Shown: positions 16,034 to 25,958 of the stretch, piece after piece
How positions within the stretch are numbered: position 1 is the stretch's first letter
Layout of the letters: the number at the start of each line of letters is the position of its first letter
Origin: Scatosoma sp045614565
GTDB taxonomy: Bacteria > Bacillota > Clostridia > Christensenellales > Borkfalkiaceae
NCBI GenBank assembly: GCA_045614565.1
Contig: JAZLDG010000101.1
Span: 1 to 64,000, forward strand
Direction of reading: 5' to 3'
DNA: 64,000 nt
The notes under the pieces: generated by a model
The model's database searches: none
What the model was told of the DNA's origin: nothing
What the model saw: the letters and a program-made list of their open reading frames with translations, nothing else
Translations under genes and position numbers: made by a program

Positions 16034-17719
16034 ATGGATTACAAAAAATATATTGCGGAAAAAATCAAGGTGGAAGGAATGAGCCAAGACGAGCTTTACG
16101 AACTGATTTCTCTTCCCCCGAATACGGAAATGGGCGATTACGCATTGCCTTGTTTTAAGCTGGCGAAGCTTTTGCGGAAAAGCCCCGTTATGATAGCGGA
16201 AACGCTCAAAACGACGATTGCGACGGACAACGTGCTTTCGGAAGTTTCGGCGGTAAACGGATATTTGAACTTCAAAATCAACAAAAACGCTTTCGTAAAA
16301 GAAACGCTCGATAAAATTTTCGCGCAAAAGGAAAAGTACGGCGCGGCTTGTATCGGCGAGGGAAAAACGGTTTGCTTGGATTATTCGTCTATCAATATTG
16401 CAAAGCCTTTCCATATTGGACATTTATCCACGACGGTGCTTGGGGGTGCGTTGTATCGTATTTTCAATTTCCTTGGCTATAAAGCGGTAGGTATCAATCA
16501 CCTTGGTGATTACGGTACGCAATTTGGTAAACTTATTTCCGCGTATAAGCGTTGGGGGGATAAAGCTACCGTAGAACAGGGCGGTATTCGTGCCTTGAAC
16601 GAATTATACGTCCGTTTCCATAAAGAAGCCGAAGAACATTCCGAATACGACGACGAAGCCCGTGCGTATTTCAAGAAAATTGAGTAGGGCGACGAAGAAT
16701 GTTTGGCGCTTTTTAAGTGGTTTAAGGAATTGACGTTAAAAGACGTACAAAGAATTTATGAAATGCTGGATATCCGTTTTGATTCCTACGCAGGCGAAAG
16801 CTTCTATTCGGATAAAATGCAACCCGTTGTTGACGAATTAAAAGATAAAGGCTTATTGACCGAAAGCCGCGGCGCGCAGGTCGTGGATTTGGAAGAATAC
16901 GGTATGCCGCCTTGTATCATTTTGAAATCGGACGGTAGTTCTTTGTACGCAACCCGCGATATGGCGGCGGCAACGTATAGAAAAAAGGTATACGATTTTG
17001 ATAAATGCTTGTACGTCGTGGCGTATCAACAAAACTTACACTTCAAGCAATTTTTCAAGGTTTTGGAATTGATGGGTAAGGACTGGGCAAAAGATTTGAT
17101 ACACGTTGCCTACGGAATGGTGTCCTTGGAAGAAGGGACGATGTCTACGCGTAAAGGCAACGTCGTATTCTTGGAAGACGTTATCAATAAATGTATTGAA
17201 AAAGCGTATACGATCATAGACGAGAAAAATCCCGATTTAGAAAACAAATCGGAAGTCGCTAAAAAAGTGGGCGTGGGCGCGGTTATTTTCGGTGCGTTAT
17301 ATAATAATAAAATTAAAGACATCGTATTTTCCTACGACAAAGTCCTTAATTTCGACGGCGAAACGAGCGTTTACGTGCAGTATACCTGCGCCAGAGCAAA
17401 TTCCGTCGTGCAAAAGGGCGGCGTAGTGGAAAATTTTGAAATTCCCGAATTGTGTTTAGAAGAAATTGATTTGGTGAAAGCGTTGTCTACCTTCCCCGAA
17501 ACGGTAATTTCCGCGGCGGAAAAATACGAGCCGTCTTATATCGCTCGTTTTGCGGTAGATACGGCGCAGAAATTCAATAAATTCTATTTTAATTGCAAAA
17601 TTTTAGCGGCGGAAAACGAAACGACGCGTAATTTCCGTCTTGCGCTTACCAACGCAACGTTGCAAACGCTTAAAAACGCTTTTGCTTTGCTTGGTATCGG
17701 TATTCCCGATAAAATGTAA
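16034..17719 (+). CDS. argS: Arginyl-tRNA synthetase interrupted by one in-frame TAG
   Basis: Start ATG 16034, six bases after AAGGTG. The frame runs through an N-terminal Add-1-like domain and KPFHIGHLSTTVLGG (the HIGH motif) to KKIE, then TAG at 16685-16687. It continues in the same frame with GDEECLALFKWFKELTLKDV, GTMSTRKGNVV (the KMSK-loop equivalent) and a normal anticodon-binding C-terminus ending GIGIPDKM. Homologues have one ordinary residue (often Asp, Glu or Lys) where the TAG stands, so exactly one codon is affected and one base change from AAG, GAG or CAG explains it. The enzyme is essential unless another copy exists. Explanations: base-calling error, strain polymorphism or recent inactivation, or amber read-through. 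TAG is used as a normal stop elsewhere here. The second half has no convincing start site of its own. Confidence 0.9.
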
Positions 17720-17722
17720 ACG

Positions 17723-17749
17723 AACGCCCCGTGATGCGGGGCGTTTTTT
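17723..17749 (+). terminator. Terminator after argS
   Basis: AACGCCCCG / CGGGGCGTT stem with six T, directly after the stop codon. Confidence 0.9.
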
Positions 17750-17832
17750 CTTGGCTAAAACAAAAAACGACTTATACGCGTAAAAAAATTCAAAAAAATT
17801 CCCGTCAAACCCTTTCATTTTTTCTTCAAATA

Positions 17833-17841
17833 TGTTATGAT
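17833..17841 (+). promoter_or_regulatory. Extended -10 before the HelD-like gene
   Basis: TGTTATGAT fits an extended -10 element; no clear -35 is visible. The ATG is 12 bp downstream of the hexamer, which would leave only a 5-6 nt leader and no Shine-Dalgarno sequence. Confidence 0.4.
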
Positions 17842-17853
17842 TAAAGATAGTAT

Positions 17854-20256
17854 ATGGAAGAACGGTTGACTTTTGAAAAATTGAAAATGCTCATCGAGCC
17901 GAAAAAAATGGGTGATCACGCTTGGTTTCTTTCGCTTTTGGATGACGAAGCGCAAAAGGCGTATGAAAACGCCCACGTAGGCGCGGTAATGCAGCTTTTG
18001 CGTATCGCGCATATCCGTCCGCACAAAAACGCGATCAAGGAAGCGAAAGCGGAAATAGAACGACTGGAAAAAGAACGCGGTTCGGCTGAAAATTACCGTA
18101 AAATCACGCTGTTGCTTGCGGAAATAGCCAAACGGGAAGAAAAGATAAACGCTTTCCGTCCGTTTTTTGACGAGCCGTATTTCGCTCGTATGGATCTCGT
18201 CGATAATATTGAAGGCTATAACAGTTATTATATCGGTAAAAAAGGTGACGTAAAATTGGAAATCGTCGACTGGCGCGCGCCCTTGGCGAGAAAATATTAT
18301 CAAAAAAGTTGTTCGTATTTCAAAATCAACGAATACGAGTATAAAACGGTACTCCGTCGAGCAATTCGAGCAAAAGACGGCAAAATTTTGGATTTCAAGA
18401 ACGAGTACTTATCCTTAAAAGATTATTTAACGGCGGAAGAAATTGCCGATCGCGACGAAGAAAACGTACTTGATCCTTTTTTACGGGAAATTATCAAAAA
18501 CCGCAAGGAAGAAACGGCGGTTAAGGATATCATTCAAACCATTCAAGAAAAGCAATACGAAATCATCACTTGTCCCGAAAAAACGAATTTCGTTTTACAG
18601 GGCTGTGCGGGTAGCGGAAAAACGATGGTTATGCTGCACCGTTTGAGTTATTTGATGTACAATAACGAAAATATTAAGCCCCGCGACGTTTTGGTGATTA
18701 CGCCCAGTCAGTCGTTTAACGCGTTTATCGACGAGCTTGCGGAAATTTTGGAGCTTGAACGGGTAAAAACGATTACCGCCTACGAATATTTTTTACAAGT
18801 CCTTAAAAACGAAAAAATCGATCTTACTGATAAAATAGACGAAACACAAAAAGAAAGTCAGGAGTATTTATCCTACGTGTATTCCCAAAAATTCGTTGCG
18901 GACGTAAATAAACGCTTAAAAAAGGTCTACGACGATTTATACGGCTTATTTACGGCAAGCGAATGTCAGGAATTTATTTTGTCCATTTTAGATGCTTGCA
19001 AAAAGCAAATTTTAGCCTACGAAGGCATCAAAAACGCGTCTATGCGCGTCCGCCGTGCCGTACTTGGCGAAATAAAAGAACGCCAAGAAGGGGGCTTGTA
19101 TTATACTAAGCCTTTCCGGGAGCTAATGAACTGTTTGCTAGACGTAGAAGATTTTTTAGGCGGAACTTTACAAAGCGAAAACGCGAAATCTCCCGATTAC
19201 TTTTACCGCCAAATGTCGTCCTTTTATAAAAGTGCGGCGTTCGTTTCCCGTAATACAGAAAAAATCGTCGCGGAAGCGCAAGCTTCTTTGTCCGAACTTC
19301 GCGCTTCGCTTGAAAAGGAAATCTTCGATCTCAAACGTTTCCGTCAACGCGTAGGCGGCGTGGATGTGTATATGTACGCCGACCGTATTGCAAGACGGGA
19401 AGAGCTCGTCAAGGAAGTGGATTTGGTTTCGCAAAAAGTGCGTTTAATCGGGGAAAGCAATACGGCTTTTGCGGAATTTTACGGCTATTTGCGCGGGGAA
19501 AAAGAATTTTGCGAGCTTGGAAGCGGGCAAGGCTTTATCGATACGGTTCGGTATTTCTACCGCGAAACGGTCAAAAAATATAAAAAGAAATACGGAATGA
19601 CGTCCAAAAAAATGTACCGTTCGGACGCATACGCGCTTTGTGTGGTTTGCGCAGGGCTTACCGACCGCCTTTCGCCCGTATATTCCTACGTGTTTGTGGA
19701 CGAAGCGCAGGATATTTCGCCTTGCGAATACGATTTACTCCGAAAAATCAATAAAAAAGCTGCGTTTAACGTGTTCGGTGATTTGGCGCAAAACGTAACC
19801 CCTTGGCGCGGGGTTAAGGCTTGGGAACAGGTCTTTGACTGTTTTACTTTTTATTCACTCAATCAAAATTACCGTAACACTAACCAAATCGTCGACTACG
19901 TTTCCCGTACTTTGCAAGTGGATATGCAACCGATTGGGTTTGACGGAACGGAAGTTTTGCATATTTCACCCCGTATGTTGGCAGGCTTTTTCAAGGATAA
20001 AAAGGGCTTAAAAACGATTATATGCTCGGACGAAATGAAACCGTTACTGCTTCGTAAAAATTATAACGATTTGTCCGTAAAAGGCAAGGTATCCCGTTCA
20101 AAAATCAATATTATGACCGTTTACGAAAGTAAGGGCTTGGAATTTTCGTCCGTAGCGGTCGTGCCGAACGGGCTTTCGTCAAGTGAATTATATATAGCAT
20201 ACACGCGCGCATTAAAAGAGCTTGCCGTCGTGGAAATGAAGACAAAGGAAGAATGA
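17854..20256 (+). CDS. HelD-like UvrD/Rep-family ATPase
   Basis: 800 residues. The N-terminal coiled-coil arm (about 40-100), the YIGKKGDVKLEIVDWRAPLARKYY segment and the two-part helicase core match HelD, the SF1 ATPase that removes stalled RNA polymerase from DNA. Motif I is GCAGSGKT (250-257), motif II is VFVDEAQD around Asp616/Glu617, motif IV-like LNQNYRNTNQIV follows, and the C-terminal motif is VYESKGLEF. The region between motifs carries the large insertion typical of this family. It is preceded by an extended -10 and followed 1 bp later by a HAD phosphatase gene. An ordinary UvrD-type DNA helicase is less likely, given the N-terminal arm. Confidence 0.82.
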   Translation: MEERLTFEKLKMLIEPKKMGDHAWFLSLLDDEAQKAYENAHVGAVMQLLRIAHIRPHKNAIKEAKAEIERLEKERGSAENYRKITLLLAEIAKREEKINAFRPFFDEPYFARMDLVDNIEGYNSYYIGKKGDVKLEIVDWRAPLARKYYQKSCSYFKINEYEYKTVLRRAIRAKDGKILDFKNEYLSLKDYLTAEEIADRDEENVLDPFLREIIKNRKEETAVKDIIQTIQEKQYEIITCPEKTNFVLQGCAGSGKTMVMLHRLSYLMYNNENIKPRDVLVITPSQSFNAFIDELAEILELERVKTITAYEYFLQVLKNEKIDLTDKIDETQKESQEYLSYVYSQKFVADVNKRLKKVYDDLYGLFTASECQEFILSILDACKKQILAYEGIKNASMRVRRAVLGEIKERQEGGLYYTKPFRELMNCLLDVEDFLGGTLQSENAKSPDYFYRQMSSFYKSAAFVSRNTEKIVAEAQASLSELRASLEKEIFDLKRFRQRVGGVDVYMYADRIARREELVKEVDLVSQKVRLIGESNTAFAEFYGYLRGEKEFCELGSGQGFIDTVRYFYRETVKKYKKKYGMTSKKMYRSDAYALCVVCAGLTDRLSPVYSYVFVDEAQDISPCEYDLLRKINKKAAFNVFGDLAQNVTPWRGVKAWEQVFDCFTFYSLNQNYRNTNQIVDYVSRTLQVDMQPIGFDGTEVLHISPRMLAGFFKDKKGLKTIICSDEMKPLLLRKNYNDLSVKGKVSRSKINIMTVYESKGLEFSSVAVVPNGLSSSELYIAYTRALKELAVVEMKTKEE

Positions 20257-20257
20257 T

Positions 20258-20956
20258 ATGAAAAAGGATATATTTTTGGTTGATGCGGACGATACTATAC
20301 TTGATTTTCAAAAAGCTTCCGCAAACGCTATTCAAGACGCTTTCTCCTATTTTGGCGTACAGTGGGAAGACCGTTTCGCAACCGAATATAAATTGCTCAA
20401 CGACGAACTTTGGGAACGCTTGGAACGAAAGGAGCTTACGCGCGATCGCTTACACGCAATACGTTTCCCGCTGTTTTTGCAAAAGCTCGGTATTTCCAGC
20501 GTGGATGGGGATGAATTTAATCGACGATATTTACATTTTATTGCGAGCAATCCCGTATACGTGGACGGCGCGGAAGCGTTTTTGTCGAGCTTGAACGAAA
20601 TGGGCAGGGTGTTTATCGTTACTAACGGTACGGCTTGGATACAAAAATCTCGTTTTCAAATTTCGGGTTTGAACGAAAAATGTACGACTTCGTTCGTTTC
20701 GCAGGTCGTTGGATTTGATAAACCCGCGAAAGAATATACCGCTTACGTTTTGGCGCATATCGACGGTTTTGAAAAGGAACGCGCAATTTGGATCGGCGAT
20801 AGCTTGTCGGCAGATATCAAAGCGGCGAACGAAGCGGAGATCGATAGCGTTTGGTTTAATCCTGCCGCCAAAAAATTGACGGATATAGCAACGCCGACGT
20901 ATACGGCACATAACTTTCAGGAAATCTTACAAATTTTACAGACAATCAACGGTTGA
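20258..20956 (+). CDS. HAD-family nucleotidase (YjjG-like)
   Basis: 232 residues. The HAD motifs are in order: VDADDTILDF (nucleophile and acid Asp), VFIVTNGTAW (motif II Thr), the Lys of GFDKPAKEY and IWIGDSLSADIKAANE (acidic motif IV). A helical cap lies between motifs I and II. Length and motif I match YjjG-type pyrimidine nucleotidases that clear non-canonical nucleotides; other HAD phosphatases cannot be excluded. It starts two bases after the HelD-like stop codon and is probably co-transcribed. Confidence 0.78.
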   Translation: MKKDIFLVDADDTILDFQKASANAIQDAFSYFGVQWEDRFATEYKLLNDELWERLERKELTRDRLHAIRFPLFLQKLGISSVDGDEFNRRYLHFIASNPVYVDGAEAFLSSLNEMGRVFIVTNGTAWIQKSRFQISGLNEKCTTSFVSQVVGFDKPAKEYTAYVLAHIDGFEKERAIWIGDSLSADIKAANEAEIDSVWFNPAAKKLTDIATPTYTAHNFQEILQILQTING

Positions 20957-20971
20957 GCCAAAAAAATTGCG

Positions 20972-20985
20972 TTCAAACGTTTGAA
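20972..20985. promoter_or_regulatory. Perfect 14-bp palindrome over the topoisomerase -35
   Basis: TTCAAACGTTTGAA overlaps the -35 hexamer (20981-20986). Its position suggests an operator; the regulator is unknown. Confidence 0.5.
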
Positions 20986-21009
20986 AAAAAACAAAAAAAA
21001 TGCTATAAT
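20981..21009 (+). promoter_or_regulatory. Promoter of the topoisomerase operon
   Basis: TTGAAA, 17-bp spacer, TATAAT with extended TGC. The leader to the ATG at 21079 is about 60 bases and carries GAGGA as ribosome-binding site. Confidence 0.75.
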
Positions 21010-21078
21010 GGTATAAAATGGTAGATTGTAGCGACTTTTAAGGTAAAAAAGAGCCGTTGCAAAAAGCAAGAGGATAAA

Positions 21079-23250
21079 ATGGCAAGAGAGCAAAAAACGG
21101 AAACGAAGAAAGACGAGTATAGTGCGAAGAATTTGGAAGTGTTGGAAGGGCTTGACGCCGTACGTATGCGCCCCGGTATGTATATCGGTTCGACGGGCGT
21201 TAAGGGCTTGCATCACATTCTTTGGGAAATCGTAGATAACGCGATTGACGAAGCCGCAAACGGATTTGCAAACAAAATTAAAGTCACGTTGCACACGGAC
21301 GGAAGCGCGTCCGTTGAAGACAACGGACGTGGAATTCCCACCGACGTACACCCGAAAGAAAAAGTTTCGGGTGTTCAGCTTGTTTTTACCAAGTTACACG
21401 CAGGCGGGAAATTCGGACAAGGCAACTACGAATATTCGGGCGGTTTGCACGGCGTAGGCGCGTCCGTTACCAACGCGCTCTCCGAATGGCTCACGGTAGA
21501 AGTGTACCGCAATAAGCGCATTTATAAAATGAGTTTTCATTCCAAATATAACGCGAGAAAGAAAAAGGTAGAATCGGGGCTTCCCGACGGACCTTTGGAA
21601 GATACGGGTATCAAGACCAACCGCCAAGGCACGTTTATCCGCTTTAAGCCCGATCCGCAGGTTTTCTCCGAAACGGATTTTGAACTGGAAACGGTGGAAG
21701 AAAGATTAAATCAGCTCGCGTTTTTGAATCGCGGCGTAGAAATCACGTTGATTGACGAGCGTATTTCTATGGCGGAAGCAAAGCGTACGCGTATATTTTT
21801 TGGCGAAGAAGACGGGGAAGATACGGAAGAAACGGCGGAAGAAGAAACGCTGACGGAAACGGTAGACGAATACGAAGATGCGACTCCGCAACAATCGTTG
21901 TTTGCGGAAGTGGACGAGCTTGCTTTGGAAAGCGAGCCGTATCGCGTGGTATTCAAATTCGACGGCGGTATTTCCGACTATGTAAAGAGTTTGAACGACA
22001 GCGAACGTAATTTATATTCCCAACCCATTTACTTTTCTACGGTGAAAAACGACGTGCAGGTGGAATTTGCGATCCAGCATTATAACGGCTACCGTGAAAA
22101 AATGTTCTCGTTCGTCAATAATATTCCTACGCCCGAAGGCGGTTATCACGAAATGGGCTTCCATTCGGGCTTGACGAGAGTTTTGAACGATTATGCGCGA
22201 AACAACGGCATTTTGAAGGATAAAGACCCGAATTTCCAAGGCGACGATTTTGGCGAAGGCTTGACCGTCGTTTTGTCCGTTAAACTTGCGGTCGTGCAGT
22301 TTGAAGGACAAACGAAAACCAAGCTCGGCAACACCGAAGCGCGGCCTGCCGTAGAAGCGGCGGTTATCGAAGGCTTTAATGCGTTCAAAAACGTCCGCGG
22401 CTACAAGAAAACGATGGAAGAAATCATCAAAAAAGCGCAAGGAGCGGCAAAATCGCGTATTGCGGCAAAGGAAGCGAAGGACAATATCCGCAAAACGAAA
22501 AAAATCGACGGCTTGACGCTAATCGGCAAGCTTGCGGGCTGTTCGGGCAGAAAACCCGAATTGAACGAAATGTTTATCGTAGAAGGGGATTCGGCAGGCG
22601 GTACGGCAAAGCAAGCCCGTGTAAGACAGTTTCAATCTATTTTACCTTTGCGCGGTAAACCGCTCAACGTAGAAAAGAAAAAGTTGGCGCAAATCCTTGA
22701 AAATGAAGAAATCCGTACGATGATCAGCGCGATCGGCGCGGGTATCGATCCCGATTTCAAGCTCGATAAAATCAATTATCATAAAGTCATTATTCTTTCC
22801 GATGCCGACCAAGACGGTATGCATATTCGCTGTATTTTGCTGACCTTCTTCTTCCGTTATATGCGTCCGCTCGTGAACGCGGGGCACGTATATATCGGTA
22901 TGCCGCCGCTGTATAAGGTATATAAAGGCGATAAAGTGGAATACGCGTACGACGATAAAGAACTGGACGAAAAGATTGAAAAAATCGGTAAAGGGTATCA
23001 GCTTCAACGCTATAAAGGTCTTGGGGAAATGAGCGCGGAACAGCTTTGGGAAACGACGATGAATCCCGAAACGCGGAACTTGATCCAAGTCACGGTCGAA
23101 GACGCGGCGAAAGCGGAGCGAATGATCACGACGCTTATGGGCGATAAAGTAGAAGGAAGAAAGGAATTTTTGGCAAAATACGCAAACTTTGATAAACGGG
23201 ACGGTTTTATCGAACGCTTGAAGAAGACGGAAAAAAAGGAGGAAGAATAA
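21079..23250 (+). CDS. Type IIA DNA topoisomerase subunit B (ParE/GyrB)
   Basis: 723 residues. GHKL ATPase motifs: EIVDNAIDEAANG (Asn), VEDNGRGIPTDVHP, and YSGGLHGVGASVTNALS. The transducer keeps the QTKTKLGN lysine loop. The TOPRIM domain has EGDSAGGTAKQAR and SDADQDGMHI, and the C-terminus has YKGLGEM. An acidic insertion (about residues 240-285, rich in Glu/Thr/Asp) interrupts the transducer region. It is followed directly by the A subunit. The pair is not beside dnaA/recF, and the TOPRIM resembles the ParE type, so topoisomerase IV (chromosome decatenation) is slightly favoured over gyrase. Ribosome-binding site GAGGA. Confidence 0.88.
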   Translation: MAREQKTETKKDEYSAKNLEVLEGLDAVRMRPGMYIGSTGVKGLHHILWEIVDNAIDEAANGFANKIKVTLHTDGSASVEDNGRGIPTDVHPKEKVSGVQLVFTKLHAGGKFGQGNYEYSGGLHGVGASVTNALSEWLTVEVYRNKRIYKMSFHSKYNARKKKVESGLPDGPLEDTGIKTNRQGTFIRFKPDPQVFSETDFELETVEERLNQLAFLNRGVEITLIDERISMAEAKRTRIFFGEEDGEDTEETAEEETLTETVDEYEDATPQQSLFAEVDELALESEPYRVVFKFDGGISDYVKSLNDSERNLYSQPIYFSTVKNDVQVEFAIQHYNGYREKMFSFVNNIPTPEGGYHEMGFHSGLTRVLNDYARNNGILKDKDPNFQGDDFGEGLTVVLSVKLAVVQFEGQTKTKLGNTEARPAVEAAVIEGFNAFKNVRGYKKTMEEIIKKAQGAAKSRIAAKEAKDNIRKTKKIDGLTLIGKLAGCSGRKPELNEMFIVEGDSAGGTAKQARVRQFQSILPLRGKPLNVEKKKLAQILENEEIRTMISAIGAGIDPDFKLDKINYHKVIILSDADQDGMHIRCILLTFFFRYMRPLVNAGHVYIGMPPLYKVYKGDKVEYAYDDKELDEKIEKIGKGYQLQRYKGLGEMSAEQLWETTMNPETRNLIQVTVEDAAKAERMITTLMGDKVEGRKEFLAKYANFDKRDGFIERLKKTEKKEEE

Positions 23251-23251
23251 G

Positions 23252-25717
23252 ATGGCAAGAAAGCAAAACGAGCCGGAAAAGATGGATCCTAAAGGTCAAT
23301 TATTCGTTCAACCTTTGGAAAAAGTATTACATTCTTCAATGCTTCCGTACGCGGAATTCGTCATCCTTGACCGTGCTTTGCCGCGTGTAGAAGACGGCTT
23401 AAAGCCCGTTCAACGCCGTATTTTATATACGATGAGCGAAATGGGGCTTACACCCGATAAACCGCATAAAAAGAGCGCGCGTATCGTTGGGGACTGTATG
23501 GGTAAATACCACCCGCACGGCGATAGCTCGGTATACGATGCAATGGTCCGAATGGCGCAAAATTTCAATATGGGCAAAACGCTCGTGGACGGGCACGGGA
23601 ACTTCGGTTCGGTAGACGGCGATCCCGCCGCCGCAATGCGTTATACCGAAGCGAGAATGGCACCGCTTGCAATGGAACTTTTGCGTGATATTGATAAACA
23701 AACGGTTACCTTTTCGCCAAACTTTGACGACAGCTTGGAAGAACCCGACGTTTTACCGGGAAGATATCCAAACCTACTCGTAAACGGTGCTTCGGGTATT
23801 GCCGTAGGCTTGGCAACGAATATCCCTACGCATAATTTAGAAGAAGTCATCAACGGCGTAATCGCGTATATCGACAATCCCGCGATTTCGCTGGAAGAAA
23901 TGATGGAGCATATTCCTTCTCCCGATTTCCCGACGGGCGGTATTATTCTTGCCAACGAGTTAATTCAAGCCTATAAAACGGGTCGCGGTAAAATTACCAT
24001 TCGTGCAAAGATTACGGCGGAAAAGACGGATAACGGCAAGACGAATTTGATTATCACCGAACTTCCTTATCAAGTCAATAAAGCCCAGCTTCTCCGTAAG
24101 ATCGTCGAGCTTTGCGACGAAAAGGAAGAAGAACTTGCGGGGATCGATCACGTTGCGGACGAATCGGATAGAACGGGTATGCGCGCGGTTATCCGTATCA
24201 AAAAAGACGCGGACGCAGACGCTATTTTGAAATGTTTATATAAATATACCGATTTGGAAGTAACGTTCGGTATCAATATGGTCGTGATTGCGGACGGTAA
24301 GCCCCAACAGCTCGGCTTGATGGAAATTATCCGTCATTACGTGAAATACCAACAAAAGGTTATCAAGCGTAGAACGCTGTTTGATTTGGAACACGCGGAA
24401 CGCCGTTGCCATATTTTAGAAGGCTTGATTATTGCCGTTCAAAATATCGACGAAGTCATTGCCATTATCAAAAAATCCGAAAGTACGGCGGACGCAAGAA
24501 CCAAGCTTATGCAGCGTTTTGAAATTACCGACGTGCAAGCGCAAGCGATTTTGGATTTGAAGCTGTCAAGACTTACCAAGCTTGAAATATTCAAACTTGA
24601 AAACGAATTGAAAGAGCTGAAAAAACTTATCAAGAAACTTACGGCGATTTCTAAGAGTGGCGATTTACAGCTCCAAGTAGTCAAGGAAGAAATTACGGAA
24701 ATTCGGAACGCGTATCCCACGCCGAGAAAGTCGCGTTTGGTATATACCCGCGAAGAAGCGGACGAAATGACCGCTTCCGCACCTAAAAAAAAGGCGGGCG
24801 TACCTTGTACGCTCGTGTATACCGCCGCCGATACTTTTAAGGTTTTGACGGGTAAACAGGCGGATGCGTTACAAAAACCGTTGGAAGGTAAATTCAAACC
24901 GCAACTTATCGCGTTAAAGACCTTGGATACGGCGACGGATAAACGGATTTTCGCCTTTACCAACTACGGTAATTGCCATAAATTAGATATTTCTAACGTA
25001 AAACTCGATTGTAAACTCACGGACGAAGGATTAACGCTCAAAGAGCTTGTTAAAGACGCCGAAACGGGCGAAAAGGTCGTTGCAACGTTTGCTTTGGACG
25101 AGCATATGCCGTACGGGTCGTTACTGTTCTTTACCAAGAAAGGTATGATCAAAAAATCGGATTGGAGCGAATACGAACAGCGTAAAGAAAGCTTCCAAGC
25201 AGTGAAGCTTGGTGAAGACGACGAAGTTATCAACGTGGAAGAAGACGGAAACGAAGCCGATACCGTTATCATCGTAACAAAAGAAGGTATCTGTTTGAAC
25301 GCAATGAAGGACGATATTCCCACGCAAGGCAGAATTTCTACGGGCGTACGCGGGATAATGCTCCGCGACGGCGACAGCGTCGTTTTGATGACGCAAATCA
25401 ACGGTGAAGGCGAAATCGTGATTGCGACGGACGAAGGTAAATTCAAACGCGTGATTTCTTCGCAAATCGAGCCGTCCAAGCGGTATCGGAAAGGTAATAT
25501 CATCGTTGGACTTCGCGACGGCGCAAGCGTGTTGTCGGCAAGCTACGTGACCGTTCCGTATATGTTGGCTGTCGTTGAAAAAACAAACAACGTATCCGAG
25601 CTTTCCAGCGAAGACGTGTTTATCAGCGTACAAAGCGCACGCGCGAAAAAGGTTTCGCGGTACGCGGAAAATTCCATTGAAAGGGTAATCCCATTACCGT
25701 ATAAAAAAGACGAATAA
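23252..25717 (+). CDS. Type IIA DNA topoisomerase subunit A (ParC/GyrA)
   Basis: 821 residues. The winged-helix and tower core shows YHPHGDSSVYDAMVRMAQ, the quinolone-determining segment, with the usual Ser and Asp present. The active-site tyrosine is Tyr131 in AAAMRYTEARM, which forms the covalent bond to DNA. The C-terminal beta-pinwheel (about 510-815) has GRISTGVRGIML in place of a textbook GyrA box, which argues for ParC-like activity but does not prove it. It begins two bases after the B-subunit stop codon, with AAAGGAGG inside the end of that gene. It works as an A2B2 complex with the upstream product. Confidence 0.88.
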   Translation: MARKQNEPEKMDPKGQLFVQPLEKVLHSSMLPYAEFVILDRALPRVEDGLKPVQRRILYTMSEMGLTPDKPHKKSARIVGDCMGKYHPHGDSSVYDAMVRMAQNFNMGKTLVDGHGNFGSVDGDPAAAMRYTEARMAPLAMELLRDIDKQTVTFSPNFDDSLEEPDVLPGRYPNLLVNGASGIAVGLATNIPTHNLEEVINGVIAYIDNPAISLEEMMEHIPSPDFPTGGIILANELIQAYKTGRGKITIRAKITAEKTDNGKTNLIITELPYQVNKAQLLRKIVELCDEKEEELAGIDHVADESDRTGMRAVIRIKKDADADAILKCLYKYTDLEVTFGINMVVIADGKPQQLGLMEIIRHYVKYQQKVIKRRTLFDLEHAERRCHILEGLIIAVQNIDEVIAIIKKSESTADARTKLMQRFEITDVQAQAILDLKLSRLTKLEIFKLENELKELKKLIKKLTAISKSGDLQLQVVKEEITEIRNAYPTPRKSRLVYTREEADEMTASAPKKKAGVPCTLVYTAADTFKVLTGKQADALQKPLEGKFKPQLIALKTLDTATDKRIFAFTNYGNCHKLDISNVKLDCKLTDEGLTLKELVKDAETGEKVVATFALDEHMPYGSLLFFTKKGMIKKSDWSEYEQRKESFQAVKLGEDDEVINVEEDGNEADTVIIVTKEGICLNAMKDDIPTQGRISTGVRGIMLRDGDSVVLMTQINGEGEIVIATDEGKFKRVISSQIEPSKRYRKGNIIVGLRDGASVLSASYVTVPYMLAVVEKTNNVSELSSEDVFISVQSARAKKVSRYAENSIERVIPLPYKKDE

Positions 25718-25835
25718 AGAAAAACGGCTGTTCAATTTCATCAGTAGAAATCATAGACGTTCCGATAAATTTCCCGTTTACCTTTAAGATTTTAATAGCT
25801 TCTTTGATGAGCGACATATTTTCTTCACAATACAC
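25718..25835 (-). pseudogene. Possible remnant of a methyltransferase gene
   Basis: On the minus strand a short frame from 25835 encodes a stretch around MSLIKEAIKILKVNGKFIGT. This resembles the motif of class I SAM-dependent methyltransferases where a helix is followed by a LKPGGKF-type strand. Similarity stops where the frame enters the 3' end of the topoisomerase gene, and a stop codon lies just upstream of the start. It may be a decayed fragment or chance. Confidence 0.25.
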
Positions 25836-25958
25836 TTAGCAAAGAATAGTCAAGCGTTTTAAGCAAGAAAAGGTATAATAAGTGAAAAACCGACATAGTA
25901 TATTTTGTGACTTGCAAGAGAGTTATTTTGCGGGGAATGAAACGTGGAGGTTGGGATT

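Noticed and set aside
15899..16423. Minus-strand open frame opposite argS
   Set aside because: Composition and position show it is the antisense shadow of argS; no protein-like motif.
16025..17719. Genome-wide TAG reassignment as explanation of the argS stop
   Set aside because: TAG is used as an ordinary terminal stop by several genes here, including the ArgJ-like gene, the ArsR gene (two in tandem) and the DNA glycosylase.
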